A stretch of 64,000 nt of DNA, from the NCBI GenBank assembly GCA_000296795.1, contig BAFH01000003.1:1054401-1118400 (forward strand), written 5' to 3'. Positions within the stretch are counted from its first letter, which is position 1; every line of letters starts with the position of its first letter. The stretch comes from Candidatus Jettenia caeni (lineage in GTDB: Bacteria; Planctomycetota; Brocadiia; Brocadiales; Brocadiaceae). A program made the position numbers and the translations under genes. Below the pieces are notes generated by a model, which was not told the DNA's origin, did not search any database, and worked only from the letters and a program-made list of their open reading frames with translations. Below, piece by piece: positions 37,400 through 45,888 of the stretch.

Positions 37400-40168
37400 A
37401 TGTCACCTAAGTATATCTATTTTTTTGGCAATGGTTCTGCGGAAGGAAGCGCAGATATGAAACACCTCCTTGGTGGTAAGGGAGCCAACCTTGCAGAAAT
37501 GACAAACCTAGGTATCCCTGTCCCTCCTGGCTTTACTATAACAACAGAGGTTTGCGATGCATATTACAAGAAAAACCAGCAGTATCCTGAGGGTCTTGCC
37601 GAAGAGATAGAACGGAATCTTTCTCAACTCGAGAAATTAATGGGTGCAAAATTAGGTGATGCAGAGAATCCCTTACTGGTTTCTGTGCGTAGTGGCGCGG
37701 CAGCATCTATGCCGGGGATGATGGATACAGTTCTCAACCTTGGATTAAATCCAGACGCTATTAAGGGCCTCATGAAAAAAACAGGTAACGAACGTTTTGC
37801 GTGGGACGCATACCGACGCTTTATTACCATGTTTGGTGACGTAGTTATGGGGGTAGAACGTCATCATTTCGAAGAGATTCTTGACAAATACAAAAAAAAG
37901 ACACGGGTAAAAAGCGATACAGAACTTACCGCTGAACAATTGAAAAATATTGTTGAGGAGTTTAAGGTAATCTATAAGAAAAAGACCCGTGAATCCTTTC
38001 CTCATGATCCAAAGGTTCAGCTCCAAAAGGCAATAAATGCTGTGTTTGCCTCATGGAATAATCCCCGTGCTATAAAATACAGGCAACTTTATGATATTAA
38101 AGGCCTTCTTGGAACAGCAGTAAACGTTCAAGCCATGGTTTTCGGAAATATGGGGAATGATTCTGCTACGGGCGTATGTTTTACGAGGAATCCTTCAACG
38201 GGTGAGAATAAATTCTACGGTGAATTCCTCATTAATGCGCAGGGTGAGGATGTTGTTGCAGGTATTCGTACACCTGAGCCAATTGCTGATCTGGAGAAAG
38301 AGATGCCTGATGCTTATAGTCAGCTCGTTAAATATAAGAACATACTCGAAAATCATTTTAAGGATGTTCAGGATATCGAGTTTACCATTCAGGAAAGCCG
38401 GTTGTTTATGTTACAAACAAGAACTGGTAAGCGTACTGCCAGGGCAGCGGTAAAGCTGGCTGTTGATATGGCTCGGGAAGGACTTATTGATAAAAAGACA
38501 GCTATTTCCCGTATCGATCCCGGCCAGCTCGATCAGTTATTACATCCAACCTTTGACCCTAAAGCAAAAAGAGAGATTGTTGCTGTAGGGCTTCCTGCTT
38601 CACCAGGCGCGGCTACAGGTAGGGTTGTTTTTTGTGCCGAAGATGCAGAGAGATTAGCCGAGAAGAATGAGAAAGTAATCCTTGTACGAAAAGAAACCTC
38701 GCCCGAAGACATCGGTGGAATGCATGCTTCTCAGGGTATTCTGACAACACGTGGAGGTATGACATCTCATGCTGCCGTGGTGGCAAGAGGAATGGGCAAA
38801 TGCTGTGTGGCGGGCTGTGGCTCGCTTAATGTTGATTATAAAAATCAAAATTTTAAAGTAAATGGCAGGGTAATAAAAAAAGGAGAATACATCTCCCTGG
38901 ATGGCAGTAGCGGAGAAGTAATGTTAGGGCAAGTCTCTACCATAGAGCCCAAATTGAGCGGAGATTTTGCTACCCTTATGGAATGGGCAGATGAGTACCG
39001 GAAACTTAAGATACGAACGAACGCAGATACCCCGGAGGATGCAAGAAAAGCGCGTGAGTTGGGCGCAGAGGGTATTGGACTTTGCAGAACTGAACATATG
39101 TTCTTTGGAGAAAACAGAATTGATTCAGTTCGGCAAATGATACTCTCCGCACCAGACGTAAAAAATTTAAAAGCTAAAATTAGCTTCCTGGAAAAGGAGT
39201 TGGCAAAGGCAGCGAATGATAAAGCAGATGTTCTTAAGAAAGAATTAATGTTGGTTAAAAAGGAACTTAAAGAGCCTCTGGTCTCATATTCGTCTGCGCT
39301 TAAAAACCTACTTCCTATGCAACGCCGGGATTTTGAGCAGATATTCAAGGCAATGGATGGGCTTCCTGTTACCATACGGCTCCTTGATCCACCTCTTCAC
39401 GAATTTTTGCCGCAGGAGGAATATAACCAGAAGGAAATAGCAAAAAAGATGAAACTTAGTCTTAAAGAGATACAGGAAAAAGTGTCGGCGCTTCACGAAT
39501 TGAATCCTATGTTAGGCCACCGGGGTTGCCGTTTAGGTGTTACCTATCCTGAAATATATGACATGCAAGTACAGGCTATTATTGAAGCTGCATGTAATAT
39601 GAAGAAAAAGGGTATTACCGTATATCCAGAAATTATGTTGCCTATCATTAGTACAGAACAGGAATTCAGTGTATTAAAGGATAATGTCCATAAAATTGCC
39701 AAAGATGTTATGCAGAAAAAAAACATGCAAATTGAATATATGGTAGGCACTATGATTGAATTGCCGCGAGCAGCCCTGATAGCTGATAAAATTGCAAAAC
39801 ATGCAGAATTCTTTTCCTTTGGAACTAATGACCTTACGCAAATGACATTCGGATTTAGCCGTGATGATGTAGGATCTTTTGTACCGGAATACCTTGAGAA
39901 AGGTATTCTTGAAAAAGATCCATTTCAGGTATTGGATCAGGAAGGAACAGGGCAATTAGTTGAGATTGGGATTCATAAAGGAAGGAGTATCCGGTCCAAT
40001 CTAAAAGTCGGTATCTGTGGTGAACATGGTGGAAATCCTCAAACTATCTCCTTCTGCCATAAGATTGGAATGAACTACGTAAGTTGTTCGCCATTTAGGG
40101 TACCTATTGCCAGGCTTGCTGCAGCGCAGGCCTCATTACAGCAACCTGTATCACGGGCAACTGTTTAA
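37400..40168 (+). CDS. ppdK: Pyruvate, phosphate dikinase
   Basis: About 922 residues from ATG 37400 (AAAGGAGC upstream; an earlier in-frame start would include this site). Interconverts pyruvate + ATP + Pi and PEP + AMP + PPi; in organisms fixing CO2 to acetyl-CoA/pyruvate it feeds gluconeogenesis. Order: ATP-grasp nucleotide domain ('LLGGKGANLAEMTNLGIPVPPGFTI', 'GSAAASMPGMMDTVLNLGL'-type motif), phosphohistidine domain with the catalytic His in 'TTRGGMTSHAAVVARGMGK', and PEP/pyruvate TIM barrel ('GIGLCRTEHMFF', 'LGHRGCRLGVTYPEIY', 'VGICGEHGG' with catalytic Cys). A helical insertion (about 580-615) with 'KAKISFLEKELAKAANDKAD' is notable. Monocistronic with terminator. Confidence 0.97.
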   Translation: MSPKYIYFFGNGSAEGSADMKHLLGGKGANLAEMTNLGIPVPPGFTITTEVCDAYYKKNQQYPEGLAEEIERNLSQLEKLMGAKLGDAENPLLVSVRSGAAASMPGMMDTVLNLGLNPDAIKGLMKKTGNERFAWDAYRRFITMFGDVVMGVERHHFEEILDKYKKKTRVKSDTELTAEQLKNIVEEFKVIYKKKTRESFPHDPKVQLQKAINAVFASWNNPRAIKYRQLYDIKGLLGTAVNVQAMVFGNMGNDSATGVCFTRNPSTGENKFYGEFLINAQGEDVVAGIRTPEPIADLEKEMPDAYSQLVKYKNILENHFKDVQDIEFTIQESRLFMLQTRTGKRTARAAVKLAVDMAREGLIDKKTAISRIDPGQLDQLLHPTFDPKAKREIVAVGLPASPGAATGRVVFCAEDAERLAEKNEKVILVRKETSPEDIGGMHASQGILTTRGGMTSHAAVVARGMGKCCVAGCGSLNVDYKNQNFKVNGRVIKKGEYISLDGSSGEVMLGQVSTIEPKLSGDFATLMEWADEYRKLKIRTNADTPEDARKARELGAEGIGLCRTEHMFFGENRIDSVRQMILSAPDVKNLKAKISFLEKELAKAANDKADVLKKELMLVKKELKEPLVSYSSALKNLLPMQRRDFEQIFKAMDGLPVTIRLLDPPLHEFLPQEEYNQKEIAKKMKLSLKEIQEKVSALHELNPMLGHRGCRLGVTYPEIYDMQVQAIIEAACNMKKKGITVYPEIMLPIISTEQEFSVLKDNVHKIAKDVMQKKNMQIEYMVGTMIELPRAALIADKIAKHAEFFSFGTNDLTQMTFGFSRDDVGSFVPEYLEKGILEKDPFQVLDQEGTGQLVEIGIHKGRSIRSNLKVGICGEHGGNPQTISFCHKIGMNYVSCSPFRVPIARLAAAQASLQQPVSRATV

Positions 40169-40571
40169 GTTTTATGTTTTAGAGCTGCAATATTAGAGGT
40201 GGCATGGATAAACTTGTTTGCCCGTATTTTGCTTGTAAAATGACTTTCGTTTCCATAATTTTTAAGTAATACCTTTCTATTCAAAAGGCATTCGAACTAG
40301 TTATTGGATGCCTTTTGTGTTTACAACTAGATAAAGTGACGTTCACTGGATTAAAACTTTGTATACACTAAAGTTGCAATTTCAAAATGCGGTATATTCA
40401 ACCCAATAAGTTTCAGTCATTTATCCTTTACCTCACAAAAACATGCTCCAATCAACACGCTGTTGTTTGATTTAAAATACCATTGAAATAATTTTTTAAA
40501 TGGCTTATACTTCGCTTCAAATCAGAAGTAATACAGAAGTTAGTAATACCAATTTAGAGAAATAATTAAAT
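40169..40571. other. Spacer after ppdK; terminator only
   Basis: About 400 bp. Apart from the ppdK terminator, nothing identifiable. Confidence 0.5.
40283..40323 (+). terminator. Rho-independent terminator of ppdK
   Basis: AAAAGGCAT / ATGCCTTTT, 9 bp stem with 16 nt loop and TTTTGTGTTT tail, about 115 bp after the stop codon. Confidence 0.75.
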
Positions 40572-41108
40572 ATGGAAAAAGGAAATTCTTTTACTATTCA
40601 TGATTTGCCAAAGCCTGAAAGACCAAGGGAACGACTGATAAAAGGCATTGGTCTTGCCAAAGCCGCTCAGATTAAAGCATGTTTTGAACTTGGCAAAAGA
40701 CAGTACTTAGAGTCTGAAGTGGAAGATATTGATTTCAAAAATTCACAGAGCGTAGTTAAGGCGCTACAAGCGAAAATTAAAGACAAGGCAAAGGAACACT
40801 TTAAACTTATCCTCCTCCTGAACACGCGCAATAAAATTATTGGCATTTCTACTGTTTCTATTGGTACTCTTGATTCCAGTTTAGTGCATCCTTGAGAGGT
40901 GTTCAAAGAGGCAATTGTTCATAGTGCTTACTCGGTAATTCTTGCCCACAATCATCCCTCTGGTGATCCTGAACCACCTTCTGAAGATGATATGACAATA
41001 ACGAGAAGGTTAAAAGAATCCGGTAAAATATTGGGCGTAGAGGTTACAGACCATATAATTATTTCAAAAGATGGGTTTTTCAGTTTTAAAGAAAAAGGCA
41101 TATTATAG
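40572..41108 (+). pseudogene. radC: Broken radC (JAB metalloprotease-like DNA repair protein)
   Basis: Two frames in line, separated by a single TGA. Around it: 'DSSLVHP[15 protein letters not shown]', where RadC proteins read HPREVFKEA, so CGA (Arg) became TGA. The metalloprotease motif '[16 protein letters not shown]' survives downstream. Upstream, 'RPRERLIKGIGLAKAAQIKA' joins two family blocks that are normally about 50 residues apart, so an internal deletion exists as well. Two independent lesions make this a pseudogene; unlike the two selenoprotein candidates, the TGA replaces Arg, and no Sec role is expected. Confidence 0.85.
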
Positions 41109-41125
41109 AAAACTTATCAACAACT

Positions 41126-42145
41126 ATGCCTACAAAGAATTTAACGGACCTAACAAAAGATGAGCTTATTGCGGAAATTGAGCGGTTAAGGAAGGAATTG
41201 AAAAAGAAGAAAAAGTATGGCCTTGTATGGGAAAAAAACCAGAAGAAGTGGTTGAGATATGTAAAAATAAACTCCCAATTCTCAAGGAAGTAAAAAAGCA
41301 AAGAAATAATTTCTGATCCAAATAAACCTGTAAATTTGCTCATCGAGGGAGATAATTATCACGCCCTTTCAGTTATATTGACAAGAACGATCCGTATCGC
41401 CATAGCAGATGGTTATCAATGATGTTTTCACGCTTATGCATAGCAAGAAATTTACTAAAGCAAGATGGTGTGCAGATTGTCACAATCGATGATTACGAAC
41501 TATTTGGTTTACTCGGCTTATTAGAGAATCTCAATGCAAGGTTTCTTGGTAGGGTTTGTATTTGTATCAAGCCGGAAGGCAGGAGGCAAAGTAAGTATAT
41601 GATGGAAGCACATGAATACGCTTTATTTGTCACTTGGGGTAATCCTGTCATACTTTGTACAAATAATGAAAATAATATTTGTACTGAGGTTTGTTATCCT
41701 AGAATAAAGAAAGTTATAAATGGCTACCAAAATGGAAGTTCTGATATTAAAGGTTTCGGTGGAAATCTCAAGTACTTCAGGACTGACTTTGCTGACGCTG
41801 AGCCAACAGACAAGAATAAAAAGAAGCTTACCGAACAGGCAATGGAAATGCTCTGCATGAAGGTGATTAGAGTATTAAAGGATACACATGGGATTTCAAC
41901 AGAAAATGGGAAACTGGCTATCTGGCTTTCGGGCGAACATATCAATAAGGAAGATGTGGTTTAAAAATGGTGATAGAGACACAAAATTTTTTACCGTGCC
42001 ATATAGTAATGGAGAGAAAAAACCATTTTATATTGATTTTATCGTTAAGTTGAAAGATGGAAGGATTGGACTATTTGATACTAAATCTGGGCTAACTCAA
42101 AAGACTGCAGGACCAAAAATTGATGGATTATTCAGTCATAAATAG
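41126..42145 (+). pseudogene. Degenerate type III restriction-modification genes
   Basis: Fragments in several frames: a mod N-terminus ('NLTDLTKDELIAEIERLRKE', 'KYGLVWE', 'NLLIEGDNYHALSV'), then after a deletion that removes the DPPY catalytic region 'DKNDPYRHSRWLSMMFSRLC' and 'LLKQDGVQIVTIDDYE' , then 'GFGGNLKYFRTDFADAEPTD', and finally a res C-terminal piece 'WFKNGDRDTKFFTVPYSNGE' to 'DTKSGLTQKTAGPKIDGL'. Both subunits of a type III system are represented but collapsed into 1 kb with frameshifts; neither is functional. A further 180 bp (to about 42327) contain a frameshifted coding remnant ending 'DTDVKTIVEEIKKRRKAK'. Confidence 0.8.
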
Positions 42146-42374
42146 AAAGATAAAAAAGAATATTTCTGTAAGTAGTGAAGCGGTTGATATTGAAATTATT
42201 AATATTCCTGATGCAGAGAAAAGACAAAAAGTAGGCATGTTGTCTTCAATATCACAATCCTAATCTAAAAGACACGGATGTTAAGACTATAGTAGAGGAA
42301 ATAAAAAAGAGACGAAAAGCAAAATAGAAATGTAAATTGACTGCAATGCCATAGTCCTTATCCTTTTGTGATTT

Positions 42375-43163
42375 ATGCTTGAGATATATAAGAAATTACC
42401 AAAAACCAATTGTGGTAAATGCGGTGTGCCTACCTGTATGGCCTTTGCGCTGAAAGTAAAAAATGCACAACTTAAGATACAGGATTGTCCTTATATCAGG
42501 AAGGAAGATAAGGAATTATCTGTCCGGAAAACTACCCTTACTATGGAAGATAACTATGAGCGTGTAAGTAGCGAATTAGAGAATGAGGCAAGGCATTTGA
42601 ATTTCAGGGAGGTTGCTGCTGCTATCGGCGGCTGTTTTGAGGTTGAGCATGGGTACGAGATTATAAGGCTGAATATGATGAATAAACCTTACGAGATGCG
42701 GAAGGAGGGTTTGTTTGAAGATGGTAAATATTGTCATGACTCGTGGGCAAAGATTATTGTTTACGACTATATCCGGAGAAAGGGAAATAAACCCTTGACC
42801 GGGGATTGGGTTACGTTAGGACATTTTCCTGATACAGCCTCTCATGTAAAGGTATTTCAACGCAGCGCAGAAGAAAAGGTTGCGGCAACTTTTAATAAGA
42901 ATACAGGAGGTTTAAAGGCCCGATGCAAGGAATTGGGCGGGGTAGAGGACATAGGCAGGATGAAGGCGGATTATATTTGTCGTTTTGATCTCTTACCACG
43001 CATACCCTTGTATTTATGCTTCTGGGGGGCTGACGAGGAATTTTCAGCCAGCTGTAAACTCTTTTTAGATACAAGTGCAGAGGCCTATATTGATATAGAA
43101 TATCTCGCCTATCTTGTAGAAAGATTTGTAGAATTATTTGTTACATTGTTACCAATTCAATAA
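42375..43163 (+). CDS. Fe-S cluster domain + DUF3786 protein
   Basis: 262 residues, ATG start. N-terminal [4Fe-4S] module of the CFeSP/AcsC or RnfB kind, 'LPKTNCGKCGVPTCMAFALKV' with a following 'DCPY' (four Cys, about residues 12-42), then a DUF3786 domain ('INRLNMMNKPYEMRK'-like substrate region, 'DSWAKIIVYDYIRRKG', 'DYICRFDLLPRIPLYLCFWGADEEFSAS'). Such proteins occur in anaerobes with the acetyl-CoA pathway or corrinoid enzymes; function unknown. It is intact although it directly follows a run of pseudogenes, and it begins an apparent unit with two small downstream genes. Confidence 0.85.
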   Translation: MLEIYKKLPKTNCGKCGVPTCMAFALKVKNAQLKIQDCPYIRKEDKELSVRKTTLTMEDNYERVSSELENEARHLNFREVAAAIGGCFEVEHGYEIIRLNMMNKPYEMRKEGLFEDGKYCHDSWAKIIVYDYIRRKGNKPLTGDWVTLGHFPDTASHVKVFQRSAEEKVAATFNKNTGGLKARCKELGGVEDIGRMKADYICRFDLLPRIPLYLCFWGADEEFSASCKLFLDTSAEAYIDIEYLAYLVERFVELFVTLLPIQ

Positions 43164-43175
43164 GGAAGATATACC

Positions 43176-43349
43176 ATGGCCAATTGCTGGAAATGTGGTT
43201 GTTTCCTCGGAGAAAAAGACGAGTGGAAAAAGATGACTACCGTGAAGGGAGATATTTGTATTCTGTGTTATAATAAGGCTAAAGAGACTGATGGTCCACG
43301 TATAAAGGCTGATATGGATGCCTTTTTAAAGGACAGAGAAAACCAATAA
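43176..43349 (+). CDS. 57-residue zinc-ribbon protein
   Basis: Starts ATG 12 bp after the DUF3786 gene with AAGGAAG as ribosome site. Sequence begins MANCWKCGCFLGEKDEWKK and has two CxxC pairs (C4/C7 and C28/C31) spaced like a treble-clef or zinc-ribbon knuckle, then a charged C-terminal helix. Unknown family. Tight spacing suggests co-transcription and perhaps partnership with the Fe-S/DUF3786 protein. Confidence 0.7.
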   Translation: MANCWKCGCFLGEKDEWKKMTTVKGDICILCYNKAKETDGPRIKADMDAFLKDRENQ

Positions 43350-43447
43350 TGAATTTTCATTGACTTTGTAACATTATTTTGGCATGAATCTAATTATGAG
43401 TTTCTTTTAATCCTTCCCATATTTTTTCCAAAAGAAGGAGGTCAACC

Positions 43448-44095
43448 ATGTTAGAATATACCTTATCTTATCTTATTGTTTTTACATTCGTTCCTTTTGC
43501 AACAACACTCATTGCGGATGCTAAGGATAAGCTTTCAACGATACCATGGGAAAATACCTTTGAAGAAGCGGTAAAAAAAGCAAAAGAAGCGGAGAAGCCG
43601 ATTTTATTAGACTTCTTTTCTCCTACATGAGCAGGCTGTAAAACCCTGGGTACCGTGACGTATCCAAATGCTGCAGTAACCGATTACATCAACAGAAACT
43701 TCATCCCTTTACATGTCAGTACACAAAGCAATTCAGACCTTCTGAATAAATACCGCATATTTTGGACGCCAACCATTCTTGTTTTAGATTCTGATGGTAC
43801 CGAATATTATCGTTTTCATGGTTTTCTCCCATCTGATGAATTTATTCCGCAATTGGAATTTGGCTTAGGTAAGATGGTACTGGAAAAGCATGATTATAAA
43901 ACGTCCAGCACTAAATTAAAATCTGTGGTAGATAAATATCCGAAGAGCGGTATTGCGCCTGAGGCACAATATTGGCTGGGTGTTTCAGAGTACAAGGCAA
44001 CTCATAATGTTGATGCATTGTTAAATGCGTGGCGGAAGATCATGAAGGATTATCCAAATAGTATTTGGGCTGATAAAGTATCCTTTGCTTTTTAA
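43448..44095 (+). CDS. Thioredoxin-fold protein, probable selenoprotein (UxxC), with TPR-like tail
   Basis: 215 residues if the TGA at 43628-43630 is Sec (residue 61). N-terminal signal peptide or anchor ('TLSYLIVFTFVPFATTLIA'). The thioredoxin-like domain runs 'KPILLDFFSPT-U-AGCKTLG', so the TGA falls exactly on the first Cys of CxxC (C64 is the second); 'FWTPTILVLDSDGTEYYRFHGF' carries the cis-Pro. The C-terminal 90 residues have a TPR-like pattern ('APEAQYWLGVSEYKATHN'), as in thioredoxin-TPR proteins of deltaproteobacteria that share 'SPTCxGC'-type motifs. A GGT lies 18 nt after the TGA, as in fdhA, but the stem is weaker. Alternative: Cys/Trp codon mutated to stop (pseudogene). AAGAAGGAGG precedes the ATG. 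Confidence 0.72.
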
Positions 44096-44144
44096 AGAAT
44101 TGATGGTAGGTGTGAGCCAATAAAAGAGTTCTTAGAATCTATCT

Positions 44145-44196
44145 CTCTATACAATAGATAGAGATACTGCTATTCATTCTTATCTATTGTATAGAG
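44145..44196. repeat. 16 bp perfect inverted repeat
   Basis: CTCTATACAATAGATA and TATCTATTGTATAGAG, 20 nt apart, in the convergent spacer between the thioredoxin-like and LOG genes. AT-rich, no T-run. May be a terminator for both sides or a protein-binding site. Confidence 0.6.
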
Positions 44197-44265
44197 CTAG
44201 ATCCTGATAGGCTAAAAATATTTCGTTTTTTTAACTCTAAGACCTTTTACGGAAAAAATTTTAAA

Positions 44266-44871
44266 CTAGGTCTCATTCCAGTTAATAAATTGGGGAAGGC
44301 GTTTGCCTCTTTTACAGTGAATGAGTTCGTGTAAGAGTTTTTCAGGATCATGGGATACGGTAAATAACTGACGGTGTTTTGTTTGTATAAAGCGTTCCTG
44401 TAATACATAGTTTACAAATTTCAGCAGTAAATCAAAATATTTTTCCACATTTAATAAGCCAATAGGCTTTATGTGGATTCCCAATTGTGCCCATGTGATA
44501 ATTTCAAAGAGTTCATCAAATGTTCCAAAACCGCCGGGCATTGCAATAAAGGCATCAGATAATTCTACCATCATGGCTTTTCGCTCATGCATGCTTGACA
44601 CAAATCGGAGTTCTGTCAGACCCTGATGTGCGAATTCTCGGGAAGAAAGAGCTTTAGGGATAACGCCAATAACTTCTCCGTTCTCTTTCAAAACAGCGTC
44701 TGCAATAACGCCCATTAAGCCGATACTGCCTCCGCCATACACAAGTCCAATTCCCTGCGATACCATAGTCTTGCCTAATTTTTGAGCCATTTCTGTATAA
44801 ACAGGACGCGCGCCCAGCCGGGAACCACAAAATACACAGATGCGTTTTATGGAATTACTATTTACTTCCAT
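44266..44871 (-). CDS. LOG-family protein (putative nucleotide phosphoribohydrolase)
   Basis: 201 residues, ATG start. TIGR00730 / lysine-decarboxylase-like Rossmann fold; the signature PGGFGTFDELFE is present together with 'CVFCGSRLGARPVY' and 'GLVYGGGSIGLMGVIADAVL'. Family enzymes hydrolyse nucleoside 5'-monophosphates to base and ribose-5-phosphate (cytokinin-activating LOG in plants, YgdH-like in bacteria). Often misannotated as lysine decarboxylase. Downstream of a small acidic-protein gene on the same strand with 9 bp gap. Confidence 0.93.
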   Translation of the reverse strand: MEVNSNSIKRICVFCGSRLGARPVYTEMAQKLGKTMVSQGIGLVYGGGSIGLMGVIADAVLKENGEVIGVIPKALSSREFAHQGLTELRFVSSMHERKAMMVELSDAFIAMPGGFGTFDELFEIITWAQLGIHIKPIGLLNVEKYFDLLLKFVNYVLQERFIQTKHRQLFTVSHDPEKLLHELIHCKRGKRLPQFINWNET

Positions 44872-44879
44872 TTTATTAC

Positions 44880-45056
44880 CTACATCTTTACGCCTGTTTT
44901 ATACAGGGTATTTAAAATATTCATAGCAAGTTCCATTGCCTGGGGTTTCGAAAGCAGTAACTCATAATTATCAGCATCTGCCTCATCTTCCACGATGATT
45001 TCAATACCTTCTGTCCTGGCAACAACAATAATTTTTTTCTTTTCTTCCATACTCAT
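44880..45056 (-). CDS. Small acidic protein, unknown
   Basis: About 58 residues starting MSMEEKKKIIVVARTEG, after AAAGGAGGAG. The spacing of that site may favour the second ATG (MEEKKK). Content: beta strand, 'IEIIVEDEADADNYELLL', helix 'PQAMELAMNILNTLYK'. Unknown family. It precedes the LOG gene in the same transcript. Confidence 0.6.
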   Translation of the reverse strand: MSMEEKKKIIVVARTEGIEIIVEDEADADNYELLLSKPQAMELAMNILNTLYKTGVKM

Positions 45057-45160
45057 TCTCCTCCTTTGATAAATAAGTAATATCAAAAATCAACCGCAGA
45101 GCTAAAGAAAACTGAAAAAATTATTTCTCTGTCATCTGCCTGTATGTGGTTCATTTCTCT

Positions 45161-45877
45161 CTAAATTTTGTTTTTAACTATTTTCATTTTTAAGTGAGCA
45201 ATAGAGCCAGATGGATTTAAATCTTTAGGGCATACTTCCTGACAGTTAAAGACTGTATGGCAACGCCACACCCCATGTTCATTATTTACCATTGTCAACC
45301 GTTCTTCTCTTGCGCCGTCCCGCGTATCTGATACGAACCGGTCCATGTTAAGAAGAGCCATCGGACCCAGGTACTTTTCGTGTGATGCTGTAACAGGACA
45401 TGAAGAATGACAACAGGCGCACAGGATACAATCAATCAGGATGTCTATTCTCGATCTTTCTTCCGGGTTCTGGATCTGTTCTCTTGTTGCTGGTAATGGT
45501 TTGTTAGGCATCAGGTACGGTTTTATATATTCGTAGTTTTTCCAGAAAGGCCCCATGTCAACAAAAAGGTCTTTGTGAATAGCCATATGGGCAAGTGGCC
45601 GTATTGTAATGATATCTGATGTAAGTTTCGATATTAAGGTGTTACAGGCCAGGCGATATTTTCCATTGATATGCATGGCGCAGGAACCACAAATTGCAGC
45701 CCTGCAGGAGGAGCGAAAAGCTAATGAGTTGTCCAATCGCTGTTGAATGTAAAACAGCCCCTCAAGTACTGTTTGATCTTTCCGTGTGACGGGAATTTTA
45801 AATTCCTGCAAATAGGGTTTTTTATCATTATCGGGATCAAAACGGAAGATATGGAAGAGAATGTTATCTTTTTGCAT
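45161..45877 (-). CDS. sdhB: Succinate dehydrogenase / fumarate reductase iron-sulfur subunit
   Basis: 238 residues, ATG start. [2Fe-2S] motif 'SCRAAICGSCAMHINGKYRLAC', then [4Fe-4S] 'CILCACCHSSCPV' and [3Fe-4S]-type 'CHTVFNCQEVCPKDLNP'. It carries electrons between flavin subunit and quinone/cytochrome b. The A and C subunits are not in this window downstream or upstream, so the complex is encoded in pieces, or the neighbours were separated. It starts 11 bp after ftsY ends, an atypical operon partner. Confidence 0.95.
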   Translation of the reverse strand: MQKDNILFHIFRFDPDNDKKPYLQEFKIPVTRKDQTVLEGLFYIQQRLDNSLAFRSSCRAAICGSCAMHINGKYRLACNTLISKLTSDIITIRPLAHMAIHKDLFVDMGPFWKNYEYIKPYLMPNKPLPATREQIQNPEERSRIDILIDCILCACCHSSCPVTASHEKYLGPMALLNMDRFVSDTRDGAREERLTMVNNEHGVWRCHTVFNCQEVCPKDLNPSGSIAHLKMKIVKNKI

Positions 45878-45888
45878 GGTCGGGTCTT

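Noticed and set aside
40887-40898. In-frame TGA in radC as a third selenocysteine codon
   Set aside because: The aligned residue in RadC is Arg (HPREVF), not Cys, no SECIS-like loop follows, and the gene also has an internal deletion. A CGA to TGA nonsense mutation explains it.
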